Positions 1 to 6,183 of a DNA stretch of 13,504 nucleotides are shown piece after piece. Positions within the stretch are counted from its first letter, which is position 1. Every line of letters begins with the position of its first letter. The DNA is from Gallionellales bacterium UBA7399 (lineage in GTDB: Bacteria > Pseudomonadota > Gammaproteobacteria > Burkholderiales > Gallionellaceae). The translations under genes were made by a program, and so were the position numbers. The notes under the pieces were generated by a model. It did not search any database. It was not told the DNA's origin and saw only the letters and a program-made list of their open reading frames with translations. The DNA is taken from positions 207-13,710 of the forward strand of contig DKNB01000058.1 of NCBI GenBank assembly GCA_002470125.1, read 5' to 3'.

Positions 1-365
1 CCGCCAAACGGACGTTGATAGATTTTTCCATTTTCCAGGCGGTCAAATGGCATGCCGAAATGCTCAAGCTCGTAAATCACCTCTGGTGCAGCGCGACACA
101 TAAATTCAATGGCGTCCTGATCTCCAAGGTAATCGGATCCTTTTACCGTGTCATACATGTGCCAGTGCCAATTATCTTCATTGATGTTACCCAATGATGC
201 CGCAATGCCACCCTGCGCTGCCACCGTATGAGATCGCGTTGGGAATACCTTGGATAGTACGGCTACTTTTAGGCCTGCCTCAGATAACGCCAGAGCTGCA
301 CGCATCCCAGCGCCTCCGGCCCCAACAATTACAACGTCAAAGGTACGTTTTACCACTGCCATCAT
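1..365 (-). CDS. sdhA: Succinate dehydrogenase flavoprotein subunit, N-terminal part (cut by window edge)
   Basis: Flavoprotein of complex II; oxidises succinate to fumarate and passes electrons to the iron-sulfur subunit on the cytoplasmic face of the inner membrane. About 121 N-terminal residues are visible. They contain the FAD dinucleotide-binding motif GAGGAG at residues 15-20 and SHTVAAQGG around residues 45-53, whose His46 is the expected covalent FAD attachment site. GDQDAIEFM and the PFDRLENGKIYQRPFGG stretch are also typical of SdhA. The rest of the gene lies beyond base 1. Two adjacent ATG codons (365 and 362) could start it; both overlap the end of sdhD by 26-29 bases, so translation is probably coupled. 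There is no strong Shine-Dalgarno sequence, only a G-run just upstream. The identification is secure; the exact start is less so. Confidence 0.95.
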   Translation of the reverse strand, partial: MMAVVKRTFDVVIVGAGGAGMRAALALSEAGLKVAVLSKVFPTRSHTVAAQGGIAASLGNINEDNWHWHMYDTVKGSDYLGDQDAIEFMCRAAPEVIYELEHFGMPFDRLENGKIYQRPFG

Positions 366-732
366 GCCCCCACAGAATTTGCACCACCCAAACAGAGTAC
401 AGCAGCAGCAGCACTACAGCCAGAACATATATGACGAGACGCACTCTTGCTGACTTAACGTAATCCATGACGATATTGCGCACCCCAATCCATGCATGGT
501 AAAAAACGGACACCCAAAACAACAAAGAGACCGCACGCATCCAGAAACCAGAGAACAACCATCTCCACATGTCGTGATCAAGGCCAACCCAGGTATTTTC
601 TTGAATATAAGAATGCAGCACCACAAAGCACACCACAAAAATGATGTAGGTCACCATCAATACAGCCGTCACACGCTGCATCAACCAATCCCGTATACCG
701 TAATGTGCTCCGGTTACAACGCGGCCTACCAT
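337..732 (-). CDS. sdhD: Succinate dehydrogenase membrane anchor subunit SdhD
   Basis: Hydrophobic anchor of complex II that, with SdhC, holds heme b and forms the ubiquinone site in the inner membrane. The 131-residue protein has three predicted membrane helices (about residues 21-41, 66-86 and 98-120). The signature FYHAWIGVRNIVMDYVK lies at residues 77-93: His79 aligns with the E. coli heme-region His71, and Asp90-Tyr91 align with the quinone-site Asp82-Tyr83 with identical spacing. The reading frame is open further upstream to 783, but I choose ATG at 732. The protein then begins MVGRVVTGAHYG as in relatives, and the ATG overlaps the sdhC stop by seven bases (ATGGTAG). The 3' end overlaps sdhA. 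This is a normal sdhCDA arrangement. Confidence 0.93.
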   Translation of the reverse strand: MVGRVVTGAHYGIRDWLMQRVTAVLMVTYIIFVVCFVVLHSYIQENTWVGLDHDMWRWLFSGFWMRAVSLLFWVSVFYHAWIGVRNIVMDYVKSARVRLVIYVLAVVLLLLYSVWVVQILWGHDGSGKTYL

Positions 733-1100
733 AGCCACACCCCTCCCAACGCAGTCAAACCTAGACTCACAGATAGCACCCATCTGCTACTGGTGCGCGC
801 CTGAGATAAATTCAAACCAAGATGCATGTTCATCAAAAGATGGCGAATTCCAGCACATACATGATGCATCAATGCCCATAGAGCAACGATTAAAAGTGCC
901 TTACTTATTGGATATCGCAGCGTTTCGGTTAATCGAGTGTAACTTTCAATGGTAAGCAGACTATCTTGTAACATCATCAAAAAGAGTGGCAACATCAAAA
1001 ACAATGCCAGACCGCTGATGCGATGCAACAATGAAACAAGGCCTGGCACAGGCAGCCTTATCAGGCGTAAGTTAAAATATATAGGACGCTTTTTTTTCAT
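726..1100 (-). CDS. sdhC: Succinate dehydrogenase cytochrome b556 subunit SdhC
   Basis: Cytochrome b subunit of complex II; binds heme b and ubiquinone in the inner membrane. The protein is 124 residues with three predicted helices. The first family signature, RPIYFNLRLIRLPVPG followed by SLLHRISG (residues 23-30), supplies Ser23 and Arg27, which align with E. coli quinone-site residues. The second, HVCAGIRHLLMN (residues 80-91), contains His80, the expected axial heme ligand, and His87. It is first in the sdh operon, after a 163-base gap that should hold its promoter. The start at 1100 is followed by a run of eight A bases encoding MKKK. No Shine-Dalgarno sequence is visible, and an in-frame TGA lies ten codons upstream, so no earlier ATG or GTG start is available. 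Confidence 0.94.
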   Translation of the reverse strand: MKKKRPIYFNLRLIRLPVPGLVSLLHRISGLALFLMLPLFLMMLQDSLLTIESYTRLTETLRYPISKALLIVALWALMHHVCAGIRHLLMNMHLGLNLSQARTSSRWVLSVSLGLTALGGVWLW

Positions 1101-1171
1101 CAGTACGCGTAAAAGTAAACAATACTGTCATATTGCACTCGGCAATCAACCCACCAGGTCGGCACCGATAT

Positions 1172-1181
1172 CTGACGTCAG
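1172..1181. promoter_or_regulatory. 10-bp perfect palindrome upstream of sdhC
   Basis: CTGACGTCAG is a perfect inverted repeat about 70 bases before the sdhC start, in the 163-base gap between the carbonic-anhydrase-like gene and sdhC. Its position would suit an operator for the sdh promoter, but a ten-base palindrome can arise by chance and I do not recognise the regulator. I could not place convincing -35/-10 boxes nearby. Confidence 0.25.
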
Positions 1182-1222
1182 CATCTACCTTTGATCCCAG
1201 ACATCGAGAGAAAAATCTTAAG

Positions 1223-1253
1223 TTAGCAACACCTCTTGGAATCTATTCGCTAA
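1223..1253 (-). terminator. Weak hairpin after the carbonic-anhydrase-like gene, possible terminator
   Basis: Read on the minus strand, TTAGC pairs with GCTAA across a 21-base loop, and a T-rich stretch (CTTAAGATTTTTCTC) follows. It lies just past the stop of the last gene of the exbB-to-carbonic-anhydrase run and before sdhC. The stem is short, so this is only a possible end of that transcript. Confidence 0.25.
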
Positions 1254-1263
1254 GATAATAATA

Positions 1264-1788
1264 TCAAGAGATGCTCATCAAACCCTTTAAATACCTAGGA
1301 ATATTATCTACGTAGCGAGTGGCGTTGGCATGCAAAGCCAGCACCTCTGCTGCAGTCAAGCTACGTAACACCTTGCCCGGCGAACCCACAACGAGGGAAT
1401 TGTCAGGAATAATCATTCCTTCCGTAATTAATGTATTGGCGCCCACCAGGCAATTCCGTCCAATGACGGCATGATTAAGGATGGTACTGCGAATACCAAT
1501 TAAGCTGCCATCCCCAACAGTACAGCCGTGCAGCATCGCTAAATGACCCACAGTAACCTTGTTACCAATTATAACGGGTGCCCCGGGATCGGTATGTAAC
1601 ACTGCGCCATCTTGGATGTTACTACCTTCACCTACACGAATACACTCATTATCACCACGTATCACCACATTAAACCAAACACTGACATTAGCTTCCAGGA
1701 TAACTGAGCCAATCACGCTGGCATTTGGCGCAATAAAGTGCTGCTGCCCATGTAATTTCGGTATGCAATCTGCTAAAGAATAGATCAT
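1264..1788 (-). CDS. Gamma-class carbonic anhydrase-like hexapeptide-repeat protein
   Basis: A 174-residue left-handed beta-helix protein of the gamma carbonic anhydrase / YrdA / PaaY family, expected to be a cytoplasmic trimer with metal at subunit interfaces. Hexapeptide repeats run from about residue 20 to 140. The expected metal ligands are present: His65 (VLHTD), His82 and His87 (VGHLAMLHG). The conserved Arg44-Gly-Asp46 and Gln59-Asp60 are there too. A helical tail (about residues 142-174) follows, as usual in the family. Members range from active carbonic anhydrases to proteins with no detectable hydratase activity, so the metal site is seen but the activity is not proven. It starts six bases after the stop of the glcG-like gene and is last in the operon. 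Family assignment is strong; the substrate is uncertain. Confidence 0.88.
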   Translation of the reverse strand: MIYSLADCIPKLHGQQHFIAPNASVIGSVILEANVSVWFNVVIRGDNECIRVGEGSNIQDGAVLHTDPGAPVIIGNKVTVGHLAMLHGCTVGDGSLIGIRSTILNHAVIGRNCLVGANTLITEGMIIPDNSLVVGSPGKVLRSLTAAEVLALHANATRYVDNIPRYLKGLMSIS

Positions 1789-1794
1789 GCTAAA

Positions 1795-2196
1795 TTAGTC
1801 GAGCGCCGTCATGCCGGCTTGTGCAATTTTTCCATCTTCAGGCGAACGCACACCACTAACCCCAAGCCCACCAATGATTTGATTTTGACGCCTGAGTGGT
1901 ACACCTCCTTCCGCTGGAAGGACGCCAGGCAAAGACAAGTGCACCAAACGACCACCCATTACCGCATCTTCAGTAACCTTGGTTGCCCTCTGAAAAGCAA
2001 CGGCTGCACGAGCCTTTTGAATCGCTATTTCAATGCTACCAAACTGAGTGTCATGGTTGCGCTGCAGGTAAAGCAAATGACCGCCATCATCCACAATAGC
2101 AATCACCACCTTCCAGTCATTACGCAAAGCCTCGATCTCAGCAGCGGCAGCAATTTTTCTTGCATCGTCAAGCGTGAGAATAGGTTTGCTGATCAT
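1795..2196 (-). CDS. GlcG/HbpS family protein (DUF336)
   Basis: A 133-residue protein of the GlcG/HbpS-like family. Some members bind heme or act as extracellular redox-sensing accessory proteins, while many sit beside metabolic enzymes with unknown roles. Family marks are the N-terminal LTLDDARKIAAAAEIEA helix, the strand VVIAIVDDGGHLLYLQR (about residues 30-46), a helix rich in KARAA, and the C-terminal GGVPLRRQNQIIGGLGVSG region (about residues 97-115). No signal peptide is visible, so this copy is probably cytoplasmic. Its ATG overlaps the adk stop in an ATGA, which indicates translational coupling to Adk. It is neither next to glycolate oxidase genes nor a two-component sensor, so I leave the gene symbol blank. 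Confidence 0.85.
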   Translation of the reverse strand: MISKPILTLDDARKIAAAAEIEALRNDWKVVIAIVDDGGHLLYLQRNHDTQFGSIEIAIQKARAAVAFQRATKVTEDAVMGGRLVHLSLPGVLPAEGGVPLRRQNQIIGGLGVSGVRSPEDGKIAQAGMTALD

Positions 2197-2855
2197 ACTT
2201 TTTCAGCCAAGGCTTCAAATATGCGATCACTTATGCTATTCACACTACCTATGCCAGGAATATTAATATACTGCGGGGCATGCGTATCACCGGAGCTTCC
2301 CCAAGAAATATAGTATTCAACAAGCGGTTTGGTTTGCTCATGATAAACCTTGAGACGCGTCTTAACGGTATCCGCTTGATCATCTGGACGCTGCGTTAAC
2401 TCCTCTCCAGTTAGGTCGTCTTTTTTGGGCACCTTTGGTGGATTAAAGGTTGTGTGGTAGGTGCGCCCGGAGGCTAAGTGCACAAGACGGCCGTCCATAC
2501 GCTGAACTATATCGCTGTCCGGAACCTCAATCTCAACCACGAAATCAATATCGATACCCGCATTTTTTATTGCCTCTGCTTGTCGAATGGTGCGCGGAAA
2601 ACCATCTAGCAAAAAACCATTCTCGCAATCCGATTCTTGGATTCGCCCTGTCACCAAACGAATAATGGTTTCATCTGGCACCAGCTCACCTGCGTCCATA
2701 ACCCTTTTGATATCTCGTCCAAGTTTAGTATCGAGCTGAACCGCTGCACGCAACATATCTCCGGTTGAGATTTGCTGAATATTAAATCTTTTTTTAATGA
2801 TACTCGCCTGAGTACCCTTCCCGGCACCGGGTGCCCCCAGCAATATTAATTTCAT
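2193..2855 (-). CDS. adk: Adenylate kinase
   Basis: Catalyses AMP + ATP to two ADP in the cytoplasm and sets the adenylate energy balance. The 220-residue protein is of usual bacterial length (E. coli 214). The P-loop GAPGAGKGT is at residues 7-15, the AMP-site segment STGDMLR at 30-36 and the DGFPRT motif at 84-89. A full-length LID domain (about 120-165) holds GRLVHLASGRTYH and the RPDDQADTVKTRL segment. The LID has no cysteines, so it is the non-zinc, Gram-negative type. The start overlaps the kdsB stop by four bases (ATGA), and the stop overlaps the next gene in the same way. Co-location with kdsB is common in Betaproteobacteria. Confidence 0.97.
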   Translation of the reverse strand: MKLILLGAPGAGKGTQASIIKKRFNIQQISTGDMLRAAVQLDTKLGRDIKRVMDAGELVPDETIIRLVTGRIQESDCENGFLLDGFPRTIRQAEAIKNAGIDIDFVVEIEVPDSDIVQRMDGRLVHLASGRTYHTTFNPPKVPKKDDLTGEELTQRPDDQADTVKTRLKVYHEQTKPLVEYYISWGSSGDTHAPQYINIPGIGSVNSISDRIFEALAEKV

Positions 2856-3643
2856 GACTTTGACCCATGTATTTTGTCTTTCATTATACGCTGACCATCA
2901 TAAAGTTTACGGGTGACGTGCAGGTCTCGCTCCGTATCAACACCACCATGAGGCGTCTCAGCGCTAATCGTAACTCCGATTTTATATCCATACCACAGTG
3001 CGCGTAACTGTTCTAATGCCTCAATTTTCTCAATTGCGACAGGATCCAGCTTGCAAAAAATTCGTAAAAAGCTAGCGCGGTAGGCATATATACCTATGTG
3101 CCCAAGCGCCGCAACATTTCGCATCAAATCTGGGTCTTGAGCATCTCTTGGAAATGGAATTGACGCACGGCTAAAATAAAGAGCATTCTCCTGTTTATCC
3201 AAGATCACCTTTACCACATTAGGATTGCACATCGTTTCCTTATCCTGAATAGGATGGCACGCAGTAGCAATGGCGCACTCCGGGTGCGTATCTAAATGTT
3301 GCACCACAGCATGAATTAGCACGGGTGAAATCAATGGTTCATCGCCCTGGACATTAACCACAATGGTGTGGTCTGGCCATGCGAGTTTATCAATCACTTC
3401 GGCTATACGATCGGTGCCGCTGATATGATGAGCACCTGTCAAGCAAGCCTCATAACCATGCTTATGAGCTGCAGCCATGACGGACTCATGATCGGTAGCA
3501 ATCAGAACTTGTTGCGCGCCACTTTTCGCAGACTGCTCTGCAACTCTTATCACCATTGGTTTCCCGGCAATATCAAGCAATGCCTTACCTGGCAAGCGAG
3601 TGGAGCCAAAACGTGCCGGTATTACCACGTTAAAATCCACCAT
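2852..3643 (-). CDS. kdsB: 3-deoxy-manno-octulosonate cytidylyltransferase (CMP-Kdo synthetase)
   Basis: Activates Kdo with CTP to CMP-Kdo, the donor for the inner core of lipopolysaccharide; cytoplasmic. The 263-residue protein carries the nucleotide-binding motif RFGSTRLPGK at residues 11-20, SGTDR at 75-79, and the metal-binding NVQGDEP at 97-103. HIGIYAYR (182-189) and GGVDTERDL (233-241) hold the second conserved Asp region. The C-terminal tail after about residue 252 is a little longer than in E. coli (248 residues) and basic. The start ATG shares one base with the ycaR stop (TGATG) and the stop overlaps adk. Its neighbour lpxK works in the same lipid A/Kdo pathway. Confidence 0.97.
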   Translation of the reverse strand: MVDFNVVIPARFGSTRLPGKALLDIAGKPMVIRVAEQSAKSGAQQVLIATDHESVMAAAHKHGYEACLTGAHHISGTDRIAEVIDKLAWPDHTIVVNVQGDEPLISPVLIHAVVQHLDTHPECAIATACHPIQDKETMCNPNVVKVILDKQENALYFSRASIPFPRDAQDPDLMRNVAALGHIGIYAYRASFLRIFCKLDPVAIEKIEALEQLRALWYGYKIGVTISAETPHGGVDTERDLHVTRKLYDGQRIMKDKIHGSKS

Positions 3644-3828
3644 CAGAAATTCTCTATTTCTTTTGGATCAAGATTGCGCGCTTCATCTGTCAGCATTACC
3701 GGGATACCATCTTGTATAGGAAATGCCAAGCGATCCACCTTGCAGATTAACTCCTGCTCCGTCTTCCGATAAATCAGCGAGGACTTGCACAACGGACAAA
3801 CCAATATTTCAAGCAACTTAGTGTCCAT
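3643..3828 (-). CDS. ycaR: Trm112/YcaR family small protein
   Basis: A 61-residue protein of the UPF0434/Trm112 family, found between lpxK and kdsB in many Proteobacteria. The N-terminal MDTKLLEILVCPLCKSSL contains a CPLC knuckle; a third cysteine (LICKVD) and the conserved segment RLAFPIQDGIPVML follow. Eukaryotic Trm112 activates methyltransferases; the bacterial role is not firmly established, so I give none. I choose ATG at 3828 over the TTG one codon earlier because ATG GAC ACT AAG matches the usual MDxKLLEILVCP opening. The start overlaps the lpxK end by 11 bases, and the TGA is joined to the kdsB ATG. Confidence 0.92.
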   Translation of the reverse strand: MDTKLLEILVCPLCKSSLIYRKTEQELICKVDRLAFPIQDGIPVMLTDEARNLDPKEIENF

Positions 3829-4804
3829 CAAAGGAAGGCCTTTCTAATATTTTATTAATAAGCAATGAGTCGTTTAGTTGCGCATCCACGCGTAAGACCC
3901 AAAATCTTTCATTGGCAAACGAAGTGCATTTCACCGCATCCTTCTCCGTCATAAATATTGCATCCGCATCAGGATAATCCAAGTCAGTCGATGTAAAATT
4001 ATGATGATCCGGGAAAGCTTGAATTCGCGTGTCTAAGCCAAGTCCATTTAGGTAAGTAAAAAAACGCTGCGGATGTCCGATCCCAGCAATGGCGTACAGC
4101 CGCTGACCATAAAAATTCATGGCTTTAGCTGACTTGCCTGGGTTAAGTAAATTGTAAAAACTTTCCCCCTGTAGTTGCATGCCATATTGATTCATGGCGA
4201 CCATACCTCCGTTAATCACTACAGCATCTACCTGGGCCAAGCGTGAAAGTGGCTCGCGCAATGGGCCAGCCGGTAACATCAACTTGTTACCGAAGCGGCT
4301 CACGCCATCCACCACCGCAATCTCAAAGTCACGATGCAAGTGATAATGCTGCAACCCATCATCACTAAGTAGGATGTCACATTCTGGATGACGTAATAAA
4401 AGCGCCTGCGCAGCGCCAACTCGATCACGCCCCACCCAAACTGGGCACAGTTTACGCTGAGCCATTAGTACTGGCTCATCACCAACTTCGCTTGGATTGC
4501 TTGAGTCACACACCATCATTGGGGAGATGCCGCTACCGCCATAGCCATGGCTAACAATGCCAGGGTGCCAACCCCTGTCAATTAATTGCTGAGCCAACCA
4601 TAAAGTTAAGGGAGTTTTTCCGCTACCACCGACAGTAATGTTCCCCACTACGATGACAGGCACCGGCAATCTTGTTACAACCAAAATTCCACTACGATAA
4701 AGGGCGCGACGGATTACCACTAACATGTAAAATATGAAGCTCACAGGTAACAACAGGCTGTGTAGTGCAGTGATGTGATTCCAGTATTTTGGTAGCCACC
4801 GCAT
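3818..4804 (-). CDS. lpxK: Tetraacyldisaccharide 4'-kinase
   Basis: Phosphorylates the 4' position of the lipid A disaccharide using ATP, on the inner face of the inner membrane. The 328-residue protein begins with a hydrophobic membrane-interacting helix (about residues 14-33). The P-loop region GNITVGGSGKTP lies at 54-65, VSHGYGG at 84-90, and the catalytic-domain motif SDDGLQH at 147-153. EIAVVDG and PAGPLREPLSRL are also typical, and the length is normal. It starts 18 bases after exbD, and its end overlaps ycaR. In the Raetz pathway it acts just before Kdo transfer, so pairing with kdsB makes sense. No odd features. Confidence 0.96.
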   Translation of the reverse strand: MRWLPKYWNHITALHSLLLPVSFIFYMLVVIRRALYRSGILVVTRLPVPVIVVGNITVGGSGKTPLTLWLAQQLIDRGWHPGIVSHGYGGSGISPMMVCDSSNPSEVGDEPVLMAQRKLCPVWVGRDRVGAAQALLLRHPECDILLSDDGLQHYHLHRDFEIAVVDGVSRFGNKLMLPAGPLREPLSRLAQVDAVVINGGMVAMNQYGMQLQGESFYNLLNPGKSAKAMNFYGQRLYAIAGIGHPQRFFTYLNGLGLDTRIQAFPDHHNFTSTDLDYPDADAIFMTEKDAVKCTSFANERFWVLRVDAQLNDSLLINKILERPSFDGH

Positions 4805-4822
4805 TATTGCTTTGATCGTCCG

Positions 4823-5236
4823 TTATTTCCGGCTTGTGGTGAAGATGATGCGGCCATAACCCGCAAGACGAGCCGCTTCCATGAGATTAATGACGGACTG
4901 ATGCGTGGCCTTGGCATCAGCATCAATCACAATATTTGGATCTTTCTGCCCTCCAGCTGCTGCACGCAAAGCTTGTGACATATTCTGCACACTGCTAAAT
5001 GCCATGATTGAATCATTAATGGCGTAGCGTTCCGATGCGTCTACCGATACATTGATTCTTTTTATTTGAGGGTCCGCCCCTTCGCCCACAGCCTGAGGAA
5101 GGTTGATATGCAATTCAGAAAATTTTGCATATGTGGTTGTTACCATCAAAAAAATTATAATCACCAAAAACACATCTATCATTGGGATTAAATTTATTTC
5201 TGGTTCGTCACGCACGCGGTCACGCTGAAAGTTCAT
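4823..5236 (-). CDS. exbD: ExbD/TolR family biopolymer transport protein
   Basis: Proton-channel partner of ExbB in the inner membrane; couples the proton gradient to a TonB-like protein or related machinery. The 137-residue protein has a short cytoplasmic N-terminus, one transmembrane helix at about residues 15-34 with the key protonatable Asp21 in LIPMIDVFLV, and a periplasmic domain. The C-terminal segment AARLAGYGRIIFTT is typical of ExbD. The ATG is three bases after the exbB stop. No tonB gene is adjacent, so the energised partner must be encoded elsewhere. ExbD is favoured over TolR because no tolA, tolB or pal genes are present and this exbBD-lpxK linkage is familiar, but sequence alone does not fully exclude a TolR-like role. 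Confidence 0.92.
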   Translation of the reverse strand: MNFQRDRVRDEPEINLIPMIDVFLVIIIFLMVTTTYAKFSELHINLPQAVGEGADPQIKRINVSVDASERYAINDSIMAFSSVQNMSQALRAAAGGQKDPNIVIDADAKATHQSVINLMEAARLAGYGRIIFTTSRK

Positions 5237-5239
5237 AAC

Positions 5240-5848
5240 TTAATCTCGATGCACATCATGCACAACTTTAATTAATTTAATTGCCTGCTGCTCCATCTCG
5301 ATAACCAATGTGTCGACCCTGGTTCTAAAGTATCGATAAAAAATCATGCTTGGGATTGCCACCATCAGACCGAAAGCTGTATTGTACAAAGCTATAGAAA
5401 TCCCATGTGCAAGTGCGGCAGAGCTATTTTCAATCGAATTCTGCACACCAAATATCTCAATCATTCCAACTATTGTGCCAAACAACCCCAAAAGTGGACT
5501 TATTGAAGCAATCGTTCCCAGCGCGGCGAGGAAGCGTTCCAATTCATGTGAAACAACACGCCCCTCCTCCTCAATGGATGCCTTCATTACTGAAGATGAG
5601 CCCTTAGTGCTCTTAAGTCCGGCAGCTAAAACGCGACCCAGTGGGGACCCCGCCTCCAGGCGATGGAGCATGGCATCATTGACACCGTGATGCCGAATCT
5701 CAATCTTCAAATCATCTAGCAGGCCAAGGGGGGAAACTCTTTGACTACGCAAAGCTATCAATCGCTCCACAATCAGTGCAACAGCAATCACAGACGCTAT
5801 TATCAAAAACCAAATTGGCCAGCCGGCCGCCTCTACAATACCAAACAC
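5240..5848 (-). CDS. exbB: ExbB/TolQ family proton-channel protein (GTG start)
   Basis: Inner-membrane proton channel subunit working with ExbD. The 202-residue protein has three membrane helices (about residues 11-29, 106-132 and 148-172). Family motifs are SPLLGLFGTIVGM (117-129) and GISIALYNTAFGL (149-161). The frame is also open to a TTG at 5866, but I prefer GTG at 5848: a GGAG Shine-Dalgarno (5856-5859) sits exactly seven bases before it, while the TTG has no ribosome site and an in-frame TAA three codons upstream. The resulting start MFGIVEAAGWPIW matches the usual opening of betaproteobacterial homologues as I know them. First gene of the run down to the carbonic-anhydrase-like gene. 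Confidence 0.92.
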   Translation of the reverse strand: MFGIVEAAGWPIWFLIIASVIAVALIVERLIALRSQRVSPLGLLDDLKIEIRHHGVNDAMLHRLEAGSPLGRVLAAGLKSTKGSSSVMKASIEEEGRVVSHELERFLAALGTIASISPLLGLFGTIVGMIEIFGVQNSIENSSAALAHGISIALYNTAFGLMVAIPSMIFYRYFRTRVDTLVIEMEQQAIKLIKVVHDVHRD

Positions 5849-5972
5849 TAGCTTTCTCCAAGTCAATTCAAGTTACCAGAACCGAACTCTATCTGGTCAT
5901 ACCTATTTGAGCAACATTCCTGCTAATCTCTTTGCATCCTCATTACACCCTCTATTTATCGACGCGACGACC

Positions 5973-5987
5973 GCCAGCGTTGCTGGC
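5973..5987. repeat. Short perfect inverted repeat (hairpin)
   Basis: GCCAGC-GTT-GCTGGC: six perfect base pairs with a three-base loop, about 125 bases upstream of the exbB start on one side and 200 bases from xseA on the other. No T-run follows on either strand, so it does not look like a terminator. It may be a protein-binding site or a leader hairpin; the function is unknown. Confidence 0.35.
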
Positions 5988-6103
5988 AAACATCGATTGA
6001 TGGCACACTAGCGCATCACCTTATTTTCAGCATGAGAAACGCTCCATCAAAAAACTTAAATGTAATTAATTTTTAAAACCGAGCAAAAGTATGCCTGTCT
6101 TAA

Positions 6104-6117
6104 TTTAATACATTAAA
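6104..6117. promoter_or_regulatory. AT-rich palindrome upstream of xseA
   Basis: TTTAAT-AC-ATTAAA is a perfect 6+6 inverted repeat about 67 bases before the xseA ATG. Its spot would suit a promoter or operator, but AT-rich palindromes are common by chance in such DNA, so confidence is low. Confidence 0.2.
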
Positions 6118-6183
6118 CTTCGTCATGACACATGAACGGTAGCGCCATTTTCAATACAACGCCATCTTAACGAGTATGCCAAC

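Larger units (their letters stand above)
5849..6183. other. Divergent intergenic region between exbB and xseA
   Basis: About 335 bases without a gene, between genes read away from each other, so promoters in both directions are expected. It is AT-rich in its right half. It holds a short perfect hairpin (5973-5987) and an AT palindrome (6104-6117), listed separately. I found no sigma70 -35/-10 pair good enough to annotate in either direction. A tiny ATG CCA ACA TGA start-stop frame at 6176-6187 overlaps the xseA start, but nothing shows it is used. Confidence 0.5.

Noticed and set aside
337..783. Longer sdhD frame beginning at 783
   Set aside because: It would overlap sdhC by 58 bases with an unrelated N-terminus; ATG at 732 gives the conserved start and a typical seven-base overlap.
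1819..2313. 164-residue plus-strand open frame opposite the glcG-like gene and adk
   Set aside because: It lies entirely opposite two well-supported genes and has no plausible domain or ribosome site.
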